64,000 nucleotides of DNA from positions 4,197 to 68,196 of the forward strand of contig JBQTJJ010000033.1 of NCBI GenBank assembly GCA_052387235.1, in the 5' to 3' direction. Below are positions 44,179-51,957 of the stretch, one piece after another. This stretch comes from JBQTJJ01 sp052387235 (GTDB lineage: Bacteria; Actinomycetota; Acidimicrobiia; Acidimicrobiales; GCA-2861595). A program made the translations under genes and the position numbers. Within the stretch, counting starts at the first letter, position 1. Each line of letters opens with the position of its first letter. Below the pieces are notes generated by a model. That model was not told the origin of the DNA. It did no database searches and worked only from the letters and a program-made list of their open reading frames with translations.

Positions 44179-45219
44179 CTACCCGCCGGCGCCCGCCGGC
44201 CAGGCGTGCACCAGGTCCACCACCCGGGCCAGCACGCCGGGGTCGGTGTCGGGCAGCACGCCATGGCCGAGGTTGAACACGTGGCCCACGCCGCCGCCGG
44301 CGGCCAGGACCTTCGTGGTCTCAGCCGCCACCACCTCGTCCGGCGCCAGGCAGATGGCGGGGTCGAGGTTGCCCTGGAGGGCCCTGCCCGGCCCGACCCG
44401 GCGCCGGGCCCGGTCCAGCGGGACCCGCCAGTCCACGCCCACCACGTCGGGACCGGCCGCGCCCAGCAGCTCCAGCAGCTCGCCGGTGCCCACCCCGAAG
44501 TGGATCCGGGGCACGTCGAGGTCGGCCAGGCCCTCGAAGATGCGCCGGCTGGCCGGCAGCACCAGCTCGGCGTAGTCGGCCGGCGACAGGGCGCCGGCCC
44601 AGCTGTCGAAGAGCTGCACGGCCGAGGCGCCGGCCGCCACCTGGGCCCGGAGCGAGGCCAGCGCCATGTCGGCCAGCGCCTCCAGCAGCGCCGCCCACGT
44701 GGACGGCTCGGCGTGCATCAGGGCCTTGGTGCGGGCGTAGGTGCGGGACGGCCCGCCCTCGATCAGGTAGCTCGCCACCGTGAACGGGGCGCCGGCGAAG
44801 CCGATGAGGGGGACGTCCAGCTCGGCCGTGACCAGCCGCACCGCCTCCAGCACGTAGGGGACGTCGGCCTCCGGCTCGAGGGGGCGCAGCCGGGCCAGGT
44901 CGTCCTTGGTGCGGAAGGGGTCGGGCACCACCGGGCCCACGCCGGGCACCACGTCCACGCCGAAGCCGACGGCGGCCACCGGCACCACGATGTCGGAGTA
45001 GAGGATGGCGGCGTCGACCCCGTAGCGCCGCACCGGCTGGAGGGTGATCTCGGCCGCCAGGTCGGGCTGGCGGATCACGTCGAGGATGCTGCCCACCCCG
45101 CGGATCCGGCGGTACTCGGGGAGCGAGCGCCCGGCCTGGCGCATGAACCACACCGGCACCCGCGGCGCGGGCCGGCCCCGGCAGGCCAGGAGGAACGGGT
45201 CGTCGTCGGGCGCGGCCAC
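44179..45219 (-). CDS. hemE: Uroporphyrinogen decarboxylase HemE
   Basis: 346 residues. It converts uroporphyrinogen III to coproporphyrinogen III. Signatures: PVWFMRQAGRSLPEYR, AILYSDIVVP, IGFAGAPFTVASYLIEGG and a HVFNLGHGVLPDTDP end. First gene of hemE-hemH-hemY; TAGGGT lies 6 nt before its GTG start. Confidence 0.95.
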   Translation of the reverse strand: MAAPDDDPFLLACRGRPAPRVPVWFMRQAGRSLPEYRRIRGVGSILDVIRQPDLAAEITLQPVRRYGVDAAILYSDIVVPVAAVGFGVDVVPGVGPVVPDPFRTKDDLARLRPLEPEADVPYVLEAVRLVTAELDVPLIGFAGAPFTVASYLIEGGPSRTYARTKALMHAEPSTWAALLEALADMALASLRAQVAAGASAVQLFDSWAGALSPADYAELVLPASRRIFEGLADLDVPRIHFGVGTGELLELLGAAGPDVVGVDWRVPLDRARRRVGPGRALQGNLDPAICLAPDEVVAAETTKVLAAGGGVGHVFNLGHGVLPDTDPGVLARVVDLVHAWPAGAGG

Positions 45220-45225
45220 CCGTCG

Positions 45226-45231
45226 ACCCTA
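45226..45231 (-). promoter_or_regulatory. Leaderless -10 box for hemE
   Basis: TAGGGT on the minus strand, 6 nt before GTG 45219. Confidence 0.5.
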
Positions 45232-45272
45232 CCGGCGCCCGGGGCCGCCGGGCCCGGCGCCGGTCCCCCCAC

Positions 45273-45278
45273 TACACT
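45273..45278 (+). promoter_or_regulatory. -10 box for the HelD/HelR-like gene
   Basis: TACACT 50 nt before the start codon, so this mRNA should have a leader. The expected transcription start falls in the palindrome at 45283-45303. Confidence 0.45.
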
Positions 45279-45282
45279 GCAA

Positions 45283-45303
45283 CGTTCCCTCGTGCAGGGA
45301 ACG
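45283..45303. promoter_or_regulatory. Palindrome in the helicase leader
   Basis: Perfect 8-bp arms CGTTCCCT and AGGGAACG with a 5-nt loop, directly downstream of the -10 box. A candidate operator or 5' hairpin. Confidence 0.45.
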
Positions 45304-45327
45304 AGGCCGTTCGGTCGAGAGGAGTTC

Positions 45328-47490
45328 GTGGCCTCACATCCGGACCTGCAAGCGGAGCAGGCGCACATCGACCGCGCCTACGGGCGGGTGGCGGCGCTGC
45401 GCGCCGCCGCCTCCGAGCTGCTGGAGACCGTCCTGCGCCAGCGGGGGGCCACGCCGGGGTCCCTGGCCGAGCGCGACGTCATCGTCCGCACAACCCTGGC
45501 CCGCCTCGAGCAGCTCGACGTGGGCCGGGAGTCGCTCTGCTTCGGCCGGATCGACCGGGAGGACGGCGAGGCCTTCCACATCGGGCGCCTGGCCGTGTCG
45601 GCCGAGGACCAGGAGCCCCTGGTCGTGGACTGGCGGGCGCCGGTGGCCGAGCCGTTCTACCGGGCCACGGGCGTGGCGACCATGGGCCTGGTGCGCCGGC
45701 GCCACTTCCTCACCGAGGGCCGGCGCCTGCTGGGCATCGAGGACGAGGTCTTCGGCCGCCTCGACGGCGGGAGGGCCGGCGAGGGCGACACCCTCGTGGA
45801 CGGCCAGCCCGGGTCGGGCGCCCTGCTCGGGGCCCTGGAGCGGGTGCGATCGGGGCGCATGCGCGACATCGTCGCCACCGTCCAGAAGGAGCAGGACGAG
45901 GTCATCCGGGCCGACCTGCCCGGCGTGCTGGTCGTGCAGGGCGGGCCGGGTACCGGCAAGACGGCCGTGGCCCTCCACCGGGCCGCCTACCTGCTGTACA
46001 CCCACCGCTTCCCCCTGGAGCGCCAGGGCGTCCTGGTGGTGGGCCCCAACCCGCTGTTCCTGCGCTACATCGAGCAGGTGCTGCCCTCGCTCGGGGAGAG
46101 CGGCGTGGTCCTCACCACCATCGAGGGACTGGTCCCGGATGCCCGGGTGCGGGCCGCCGACACGGCCGAGGCGGCCGCCCTCAAGGCCGACCCCCGCATG
46201 GCGGACCTGGTGGCCAACGCCGTGGCCGACCGCCAGCGCGGCCTGCGCCACGACGTCGAGGTCGGCTACGAGGGCTTCCTGCTGCGGATCACGGCCGCGG
46301 CCAGCCGGCGGATCGTGGCCGGCGTCCGGCGCCGGCCCGGCACCCACAACGCCCGCCGGCGCCAGGTGGAGACCCTGGTGAGCCGCATGCTCCACCAGCA
46401 GTACCAGGAGGGGGTCGAGCGCCGGAGGCGCGTGGGCCTGGGCCGGGCCGGCGACGAGGACGACGGGGGCGACGAGCTGGGCCAGGCCACCATCGGCGAG
46501 CAGGAGCTGTGGGGCACGCTGCGGGCGATGCCGGCGGTGGCCGGCGCCCTGCAGCGGATGTGGCCCGTCCTCCTTCCCGAGGAGCTGCTGCACGACCTGT
46601 ACGGCGCCCCCGCCCTGGTGCGACTGGCCGCCCGTGGCCGCCTCGACGAGGCCGAGCAGGCCCTGCTGGTCCGGCCCCGCAGCGAAGTCCTCGAGCAGAT
46701 CCCGTGGACGGCGGGCGACCTTCCCCTGCTGGACGAGGCGCGGGTGCTGCTGGGCCCCCGCCGGCCCGGTGCCCGCCGCGGCGGCGAGATCCGCTCCTAC
46801 GGGCACATCGTGGTCGACGAGGCCCAGGACCTCACGCCGCTCCAGCTGCGCATGCTGTCGCGCCGCTCGCTGTCCGGGTCGATGACGGTGGCCGGCGACA
46901 TCGCCCAGGCCACCGGTCCCCGGGCCCTGTCGCGCTGGGACGAGGTCACGTCGTTCCTTCCCGCGGCCCGCCCGCACCGGGTGGTGGAGCTGAGCGTGAA
47001 CTACCGCACGCCGGCCGAGGTGATGGCCCTGGCCAGCCGGGTGCTGGCCGTGACCGCCCCCCACCTCCGCCCGCCCCTGTCGGCCCGCAGCACGGGCCGG
47101 CCGCCGGCGACGGTGGCGGCCGAGGGGCCGTGCCTGGCGTCGCGGGCGGCCGAGGTGGCGGCCGGGGAGGCGGCGGCAGTGGTCCCCGGCACGGTGGCGG
47201 TGGTGGTCCCCCCGTCGCTGCACGCCCCGGTGGAGCAGGCCCTGGCCGACGCCGGCGTGGACTTCGCCCCCGCCGGCCGCGACAACCTCGACGCCCCGGT
47301 CACCCTCATCCCGGTGAGCATGGTCAAGGGCCTGGAGTTCGACGCCGTCGTGGTGGTGGAGCCGGCCCGGCTGGTGGCCGAGGCACCCCAGGGGCTGCGG
47401 GCCCTGTACGTGGCCCTGACCCGGGCCACCCAGCGCCTCACCCTCGTACACGCCGATCCGCTGCCCGAGGTGATTCGACCCGAGGGATGA
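45328..47490 (+). CDS. HelD/HelR-like RNA polymerase-associated helicase
   Basis: 720-residue UvrD-fold ATPase. An N-terminal coiled-coil arm (about 5-75) precedes HIGRLAVSAEDQEPLVVDWRAP, a signature of HelD proteins; then Walker A GGPGTGKTAVALHRAA, Walker B HIVVDEAQDL, and the C-terminal VSMVKGLEFDAVVVVEP and LYVALTRATQRL. HelD-type proteins pull RNA polymerase off DNA; actinobacterial HelR also gives rifamycin tolerance. GAGAGGAG lies just upstream of GTG 45328; a much longer open frame upstream is discarded because it overlaps hemE. Confidence 0.85.
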   Translation: MASHPDLQAEQAHIDRAYGRVAALRAAASELLETVLRQRGATPGSLAERDVIVRTTLARLEQLDVGRESLCFGRIDREDGEAFHIGRLAVSAEDQEPLVVDWRAPVAEPFYRATGVATMGLVRRRHFLTEGRRLLGIEDEVFGRLDGGRAGEGDTLVDGQPGSGALLGALERVRSGRMRDIVATVQKEQDEVIRADLPGVLVVQGGPGTGKTAVALHRAAYLLYTHRFPLERQGVLVVGPNPLFLRYIEQVLPSLGESGVVLTTIEGLVPDARVRAADTAEAAALKADPRMADLVANAVADRQRGLRHDVEVGYEGFLLRITAAASRRIVAGVRRRPGTHNARRRQVETLVSRMLHQQYQEGVERRRRVGLGRAGDEDDGGDELGQATIGEQELWGTLRAMPAVAGALQRMWPVLLPEELLHDLYGAPALVRLAARGRLDEAEQALLVRPRSEVLEQIPWTAGDLPLLDEARVLLGPRRPGARRGGEIRSYGHIVVDEAQDLTPLQLRMLSRRSLSGSMTVAGDIAQATGPRALSRWDEVTSFLPAARPHRVVELSVNYRTPAEVMALASRVLAVTAPHLRPPLSARSTGRPPATVAAEGPCLASRAAEVAAGEAAAVVPGTVAVVVPPSLHAPVEQALADAGVDFAPAGRDNLDAPVTLIPVSMVKGLEFDAVVVVEPARLVAEAPQGLRALYVALTRATQRLTLVHADPLPEVIRPEG

Positions 47491-47505
47491 GGCAGGCCCT
47501 TAGTC

Positions 47506-47895
47506 TTAGGGGCCGCCGACGACGGCCTCGGCCTCGATCTCGACCTTCCAGCGCGGGTCCAGCAGGTCGGCCACCACCACGATGGTGGACGCCGGCGAGG
47601 TGGCGCCCAGGGCGGCCCGGTGCGCCTCCCCCACCGCGTCGGCGTAGCCGGCGCTGGTGACGAACATGCGGGTGCGCACCACGTCGGCCATGGAGGCGCC
47701 GGCGTCCGCCAGCGCGGCGGCGATGATCTCGATGCAGCGGCGGGCCTGGGCGCCCGGGTCGGGGTCGCACCCGCCGTCGGGCCAGATCGGCGCCGTTCCC
47801 GACACCAGCACCCGGTCGCCCACCCGCACGGCCCGGCAGAAGCCCAGGGCCGCCTCGTAGGGCGAGCCGGACGTGACCCGCCGGCGTTCGGCCAT
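47506..47895 (-). CDS. RidA/YjgF-family protein
   Basis: 129 residues, the usual RidA size. Motifs: YEAALGFCRAVRVGDRVLVSGTAP, ARRCIEIIAAALADAGASMADVVRTRMFV and DPRWKVEIEAEAVV. The Arg that binds the substrate carboxylate in active RidA is matched by VVRTRMFV. It probably removes reactive enamines or imines, though a non-deaminase subgroup is possible. TAGCCT lies 7 nt before ATG 47895. Confidence 0.87.
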   Translation of the reverse strand: MAERRRVTSGSPYEAALGFCRAVRVGDRVLVSGTAPIWPDGGCDPDPGAQARRCIEIIAAALADAGASMADVVRTRMFVTSAGYADAVGEAHRAALGATSPASTIVVVADLLDPRWKVEIEAEAVVGGP

Positions 47896-47902
47896 GCGGG
47901 TC

Positions 47903-47908
47903 AGGCTA
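47903..47908 (-). promoter_or_regulatory. Leaderless -10 box for the ridA-like gene
   Basis: TAGCCT on the minus strand, 7 nt before ATG 47895. Confidence 0.5.
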
Positions 47909-47971
47909 GGGGACCGGTGTCCTTGCCCGGCGGCGGCGTCAGAGCCGCGACAGGAGCCGGCCTCCTGGGGT

Positions 47972-48829
47972 TCAGGCCGAGATCGAGGTGGGGAACGGGC
48001 GGGGGGTGCCCAGCCGGTCCCGGAAGTTCGAGGCCGAGGCCACGGCGGCGACGTAGGCAGCCTTGCGCCGGGCCACGCGGGGGCTGTCGCCGGCGTCCTT
48101 GACGGACTCGGGGTCGAGCTGGGAGGTCATGCCGTCCTTGAGCAGGGCCATGGCCTTGGAGCGCATCTGGGAGATCCGGGAGGCGCTGACGCCGAGGTCG
48201 TCGGCCAGCTCCTGCATGGACCGCTCCTCGAAGAAGTAGCCCACCACCACCTGGCGCAGGCGCTCGGGCAGCGCCGAGACGGCGTCGAGCAGGTAGGAAC
48301 GGCGTTCCCGTTCGAGCAGGACGAGGTCGGGGCTGCGGTCATCGGCCGGCAGCGACCACTCGCTCGTGCCGTCGATGACGATGGACTCGTAGTTGAGGAC
48401 GACGGAGCGGTGGATGTCGTCGGTGAGGGCGTGGACGGCCTGGTCGGCCATGCCCAGCTTGGCGGCCAGCTCCGGAGTGGTGGGGGTGCGGCCCAGCTCG
48501 GCGGTGAGCTCGTCGGTCGCGGCCAGCATGGCGCGGGCCTTGGTGCGCACCGAGCGGCTGGCCCAGTCGCGGCTGCGCAGCTCGTCGAGCAGGGCGCCGC
48601 GGATGCGGGCCGAGGCGTAGTGGTCGAAGCTGATGTCGCGGTCGGGGTCGAACGCCCGGGCCGCCTGGGCCAGCCCGGCCATGGCGGCCGATACCAGCTC
48701 GTCCCTCGGCACGTGTCTGGGGAGGCGGTTGAGGAGGTGGTTGACGGCGTAGTCCACCAGGGCAAGGTTGTCCCGCACGAGCGCCGCCTCGAGGTCCCGC
48801 CTGCCCTGCTCCACCGCAATCGTTGCCAT
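47972..48829 (-). CDS. FliA/WhiG-type sigma factor (sigma-28 family)
   Basis: 285 residues with regions 2, 3 and 4: LVDYAVNHLLNRLPRHVPRDELVSAAMAGLAQAARAFDPDRDISFDHYASARIRGALLDE for region 2 is the sigma-28 pattern in pieces, then RTPTTPELAAKLGM (region 3) and ALPERLRQVVVGYFFEERSMQELADDLGVSASRISQMRSKA (region 4). Such sigmas drive flagellar or sporulation genes. A C-terminal extension of about 45 residues has no known domain. Next to a FlgN-like gene, so a motility role is inferred. Start ATG 48829. Confidence 0.85.
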   Translation of the reverse strand: MATIAVEQGRRDLEAALVRDNLALVDYAVNHLLNRLPRHVPRDELVSAAMAGLAQAARAFDPDRDISFDHYASARIRGALLDELRSRDWASRSVRTKARAMLAATDELTAELGRTPTTPELAAKLGMADQAVHALTDDIHRSVVLNYESIVIDGTSEWSLPADDRSPDLVLLERERRSYLLDAVSALPERLRQVVVGYFFEERSMQELADDLGVSASRISQMRSKAMALLKDGMTSQLDPESVKDAGDSPRVARRKAAYVAAVASASNFRDRLGTPRPFPTSISA

Positions 48830-48899
48830 GGAGCAAAAGGTCACCGAAAAGGGGCATCCGGCGCATCGGCCGGAGGGCTGAACCTGTCCGCCGCACCCA

Positions 48900-48932
48900 T
48901 CCGATCGGGCCATGCCACAAGGCCCGATCGGA
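48900..48932. promoter_or_regulatory. Perfect 12-bp inverted repeat between sigma and regulator genes
   Basis: TCCGATCGGGCC and GGCCCGATCGGA around a 9-nt centre, in the 168-bp divergent region. A strong candidate operator for the nearby LuxR-type protein or another regulator, or a hairpin in the sigma mRNA. Confidence 0.5.
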
Positions 48933-48985
48933 CTAGTCATTCCGGCGCGGGCCGGTCGTCGGGGGCCGCGCCGGCATGGCGACAG

Positions 48986-48991
48986 TAGAGT
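48986..48991 (+). promoter_or_regulatory. Leaderless -10 box for the LuxR-type regulator
   Basis: TAGAGT, 6 nt, then GTG at 48998. Confidence 0.5.
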
Positions 48992-48997
48992 GGCGGC

Positions 48998-49660
48998 GTG
49001 GACCAGCACGGCCCGCCGTCCGCGGTCGTGGTCGACGAGTGGCCGCTCGTCCGGGTGGGTATCGCACAGACGCTGCGGAGCCTCGACATCGACGTGCTGG
49101 CCGAGGTCTCCCAGGGCGAGGAGGCGGTGCGGGCGGTCGAGGCCGGCCGGGCCCGGTACCTCCTGATCGGCACGGCCCGCGACCTGTCGCTGCCGGAGAC
49201 GGCCCGCCGGGCCCGGGCCCTGCAGGCCGCGCCGAAGATCCTGGTGCTGGTCGACCAGATCGGGCGGGACGACGTGGACGCGCTGCGCGCCGTCGGCATC
49301 GACGCCCTGCTGCCCCGGTCGGTGAGCCCGTCCGACCTGGCCGACGCCGTGTCCCGGGTGAGCCGGGGCGAGCGGGTGGTGGCACCTGCCCTGCTGTCCA
49401 TGCTGGTGGGCTTCCTCGGCCCGTCCGGGAACGGCGAGGAGCCGCCGCTCCCGGCCGGGCATCCCGAGGCGCTCACCCGCAAGGAGCTGGAGGTCCTGGC
49501 CCGGCTCTCCGAGGGACGCACCAACCGGGAGATCGCCGACGCCCTGTACATCACGCCGGCCACCGTGAAGTCCCATCTGGCGCACATCTACGTGAAACTG
49601 GGCGTCACCGGCCGCCAGGAGGCCATGGCGAGGGCCGTGGCCCTCGGACTTCTGGGCTGA
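48998..49660 (+). CDS. NarL/LuxR-type regulator with an atypical receiver
   Basis: 220 residues. The C-terminal LuxR HTH is clear (ALTRKELEVLARLSEGRTNREIADALYITPATVKSHLAHIYVKLGV in two halves). The N-terminal receiver keeps the start VVVDEWPLVRVGIAQTL, but at the phospho-acceptor position (normally LMDL) it reads LLIGTARD, so the Asp is missing, and the conserved Lys is also not in place. It is probably phosphorylation independent. No kinase gene is adjacent; the gene is divergent from the sigma factor. Confidence 0.85.
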   Translation: MDQHGPPSAVVVDEWPLVRVGIAQTLRSLDIDVLAEVSQGEEAVRAVEAGRARYLLIGTARDLSLPETARRARALQAAPKILVLVDQIGRDDVDALRAVGIDALLPRSVSPSDLADAVSRVSRGERVVAPALLSMLVGFLGPSGNGEEPPLPAGHPEALTRKELEVLARLSEGRTNREIADALYITPATVKSHLAHIYVKLGVTGRQEAMARAVALGLLG

Positions 49661-49700
49661 AGCACTCACAGCCTGGCCGTTCGCGCCGATCTGAGACTAC

Positions 49701-50216
49701 GTGGCAGACCGGCTCAGCGACCTCTCGGAGGTGCTCTGGCGGGAGCGTGAGGCCCTCGAGCTCGTGGTCTTCAAGTTGGAGGAGCAGCGGCTGTTGCTGC
49801 GCGAGGGGCGGTGCCGGTGGCTGGGACACGCCAGCCGCGAGGTCGACGTCGTCCTCGACCAGCTGACCGAGATGGAGCTCAACCGGGCCGTGGCCTCCGC
49901 CGCGGCCGCGGCCGAGCTCGGCGTCGCCGACAGCGCCCAGCTGTGCGTGCTGGCCGCCGCTGCGCCGTCGCCGTGGCCGTCGGTGCTGGCCCGCCACATC
50001 GAGGCCCTGCGCCGCCTGGCCGAGGAGATCCTCGTGCTCGCCGACGAGAACCGCCGGCTGCTGCGGGAGGGCCTGGCCTGCGTCCGGCGCACGATCGGCG
50101 CCCGCCCCGGGAGGGCGTCCACCCGGATGCTGGTGGACGCCGCATCCTTCCAGGCCGCGCTGTCCACCAACGAGCGGGTCCTCCACCCCTCCCTGGTCGA
50201 CGCCGTCCGGGGTTGA
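49701..50216 (+). CDS. FlgN-like flagellar chaperone (tentative)
   Basis: 171 residues, mostly long amphipathic helices: LSEVLWREREALELVVFKLEEQRLLLREGRCRWL, then VDVVLDQLTEMELNRAVA and VLARHIEALRRLAEEILVLADENRRLLREGLACV. The size, N-terminal W.ERE.LE..V.KLEE..LLL pattern and helical-hairpin form recall FlgN, the hook-filament junction chaperone. No flagellar structural gene is in the window, but the sigma-28-type gene nearby supports the call. Starts at GTG 49701. Confidence 0.55.
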   Translation: MADRLSDLSEVLWREREALELVVFKLEEQRLLLREGRCRWLGHASREVDVVLDQLTEMELNRAVASAAAAAELGVADSAQLCVLAAAAPSPWPSVLARHIEALRRLAEEILVLADENRRLLREGLACVRRTIGARPGRASTRMLVDAASFQAALSTNERVLHPSLVDAVRG

Positions 50217-50235
50217 GCGCCGTCCGGGGTCGAGC
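50202..50235. repeat. 17-bp tandem duplication at the end of the FlgN-like gene
   Basis: Two copies of GCCGTCCGGGGTTGAGC differing by one base (T to C). The first copy contains the TGA stop; the second has CGA instead. It looks like a recent local duplication or slippage. Confidence 0.6.
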
Positions 50236-50246
50236 GCCGCTGGTCG

Positions 50247-50252
50247 TAGGCT
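50247..50252 (+). promoter_or_regulatory. Leaderless -10 box for the rhodanese gene
   Basis: TAGGCT, 6 nt, then ATG at 50259. Confidence 0.5.
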
Positions 50253-50258
50253 GGCCCC

Positions 50259-50597
50259 ATGGGGTTCACCCGCCGCCCGCAGGCACCTGAGGTCGACACC
50301 GCCGAGCTGGCCTCGGCCCTGGACGAGGGCGCGGTCCTGGTCGACGTGCGCATGGCCGACGAGTACGAGGAGATGCACGTCCCCGGCGCCCGTCTCATCC
50401 CCCTCCCCGAGCTGGGCAGCCGCACCGACGAGGTCCCCGGCAGCCAGCGGGTCTACGTGATCTGCGCCTCCGGGAGCCGCAGCCTCGCCGCGGCCGAGGC
50501 CCTCAACCGGGCCGGCTGGGACACGGTGTCGGTGGCGGGCGGCACCAGGGCGTGGGCGGCCGAGGGCCGTCCCGTCCGCACCGGCCCCGACGCCTGA
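50259..50597 (+). CDS. Rhodanese-like sulfurtransferase
   Basis: 112-residue single rhodanese domain. Motifs: VLVDVRMADEYEEMHVPGARLIPL and the active-site loop with catalytic Cys in VICASGSRS, then AAEALNRAGWDTVSVAGG. It transfers sulfane sulfur or acts on thiols; the partner is unknown. It lies after the FlgN-like gene and is convergent with ctaG. Confidence 0.9.
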   Translation: MGFTRRPQAPEVDTAELASALDEGAVLVDVRMADEYEEMHVPGARLIPLPELGSRTDEVPGSQRVYVICASGSRSLAAAEALNRAGWDTVSVAGGTRAWAAEGRPVRTGPDA

Positions 50598-50605
50598 CCC
50601 GGCCC

Positions 50606-51367
50606 CTACGGAGCCGCGCCGGCCCGGTCGGCGCGGCGGTCCTCCCTGGCCGCCTGGCGCTCCTCGTGGCCCATCCACTGGGCCGCCACCACCAGGACCG
50701 CCACCAGGCCGAGCAGGTCGCCGCCGGCCCAGAGCACGGCGGTGCCGGCCCGGTGGTCGGCGAGGGTGTGCTCGGGCGCCAGCGGGCGGGCACCGAGCAG
50801 GGCCATCCCGAGCACGGCGTGGAAGGGGATGGCGAGGAACACCATGAGCAGGCGGGCGCCGTGCGGCAGGCGCCGCGGCGCCGGGTCGACGCCGAGGACG
50901 GGCCAGAAGAACAGGGCGCCGGCGACCAGGAAGTGGACGTGCAGCAGCTCGTGGAGCCAGGCCGACTCGAGTGAGAGCCGGTAGAGGGGAGTGAGGTAGA
51001 GCGCCAGCAGCGAGCCCCCGAACAGGGCCCAGACGGTGAGGGGATGGGCGGCCACCGCCGCCGGCCGGCTGTGGAGGACGGCCAGCATCCGCCGCCTGGT
51101 GGCGCGCCCGCCGGCCTGGAGGGCGAGGGTCACGGGGGCGGACAGGGCGAAGAGGGCGGGCGCCACCATCCCGAGCAGCAGGTGCTGGACGGCGTGGCCG
51201 GCGAAGCTGCGCTCCCCGTCCACCAGCAGGGCCGCCGCGACCGCCCCCGCCCCGGCCGCGAAGGACGCGGTGCGGGCCGGGGGCCACGAGCGCCGCACCC
51301 GGCGGCTGGCCGAGACGTACCAGATCAGGGCGAATGCCAGGAACGGGCCGGCGGCCACGCCGGCCAC
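50606..51367 (-). CDS. ctaG: Cytochrome c oxidase assembly protein, caa3 CtaG type
   Basis: About 253 residues with roughly six membrane segments and the caa3-CtaG pattern: FAGHAVQHLLLGMVAPALFALSAP with conserved His, SAWLHELLHVHFLVAGALFFWP and FLAIPFHAVLGMALLG. It helps copper insertion into the oxidase. The longest frame starts at GTG 51388 and would overlap the divergent ctaE start by 7 bp; GTG 51367 avoids that and is preferred. Confidence 0.85.
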   Translation of the reverse strand: MAGVAAGPFLAFALIWYVSASRRVRRSWPPARTASFAAGAGAVAAALLVDGERSFAGHAVQHLLLGMVAPALFALSAPVTLALQAGGRATRRRMLAVLHSRPAAVAAHPLTVWALFGGSLLALYLTPLYRLSLESAWLHELLHVHFLVAGALFFWPVLGVDPAPRRLPHGARLLMVFLAIPFHAVLGMALLGARPLAPEHTLADHRAGTAVLWAGGDLLGLVAVLVVAAQWMGHEERQAAREDRRADRAGAAP

Positions 51368-51381
51368 TGTAAGGTCTCGCC

Positions 51382-51957
51382 GTGACACAGCCCGTCACGG
51401 TCGGACACGATGCCTCGAGGCCCTCCATGCTCGGCGTGGGCACCATGGTGTGGCTGGCGTCGGAACTGATGTTCTTCAGCGGCCTCTTCGCGGCGTGGTT
51501 CACCCTCCGGTCCGCGGCCGCGTCGTGGCCGCCCGCCGACGTCGACCTCGAAGTGGCCCGGGGCGCCCTGTTCACGGCCGTCCTGCTCTCGTCCAGCGGC
51601 TCCATGCAGCTGGCGGTGTGGGCCATCGAGCGGGGTGACACGGCCAGGGCCCGGCGCTGGCTCGTCCTCACCGCCGCCCTGGCCGTGGTGTTCCTGGGCA
51701 ACCAGGCCAGCGAGTGGCTGTCGCTCGAGTTCACGCCGTCCACCCACGCCTACGGCTCGATCTTCTACCTGCTCACCGGCTTCCACGGCATCCACGTGCT
51801 GGGCGGGGTGCTGGCCATGGGCGCCGTGCTCGGCCGGCTGGCCGGCCGGGTCCCCGACCCCGGCGCCGTGCCGGTGGTGCAGGTCGTCGGGTACTACTGG
51901 CACTTCGTCGACGTGGTGTGGATCGCCGTCTTCTTCACGGTGTTCCTGCTCGGCTGA
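51382..51957 (+). CDS. ctaE: Cytochrome c oxidase subunit III
   Basis: 191 residues with five membrane segments, the short actinobacterial form. Start of the core: VGTMVWLASELMFFSGLFAAWFTLR; later VFLGNQASEWLSLEF and YLLTGFHGIHVLGGVLAMG, and a YYWHFVDVVWIAVFF end, all signature CoxC motifs. AAGGT lies 6 nt before GTG 51382. It opens the ctaE-qcrCAB operon; its stop overlaps the qcrC ATG by one base. Confidence 0.94.
   Translation: MTQPVTVGHDASRPSMLGVGTMVWLASELMFFSGLFAAWFTLRSAAASWPPADVDLEVARGALFTAVLLSSSGSMQLAVWAIERGDTARARRWLVLTAALAVVFLGNQASEWLSLEFTPSTHAYGSIFYLLTGFHGIHVLGGVLAMGAVLGRLAGRVPDPGAVPVVQVVGYYWHFVDVVWIAVFFTVFLLG

Noticed and set aside
44206..45327. Upstream extension of the helicase frame through hemE
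   Set aside because: It is antisense to hemE; homology to HelD starts only after GTG 45328, which has a ribosome site.
49685..49690. GCCGAT upstream of the FlgN-like gene as a sigma-28 promoter
   Set aside because: Only the first six bases of the GCCGATAA consensus match, and no TAAA-type -35 is at the right distance.
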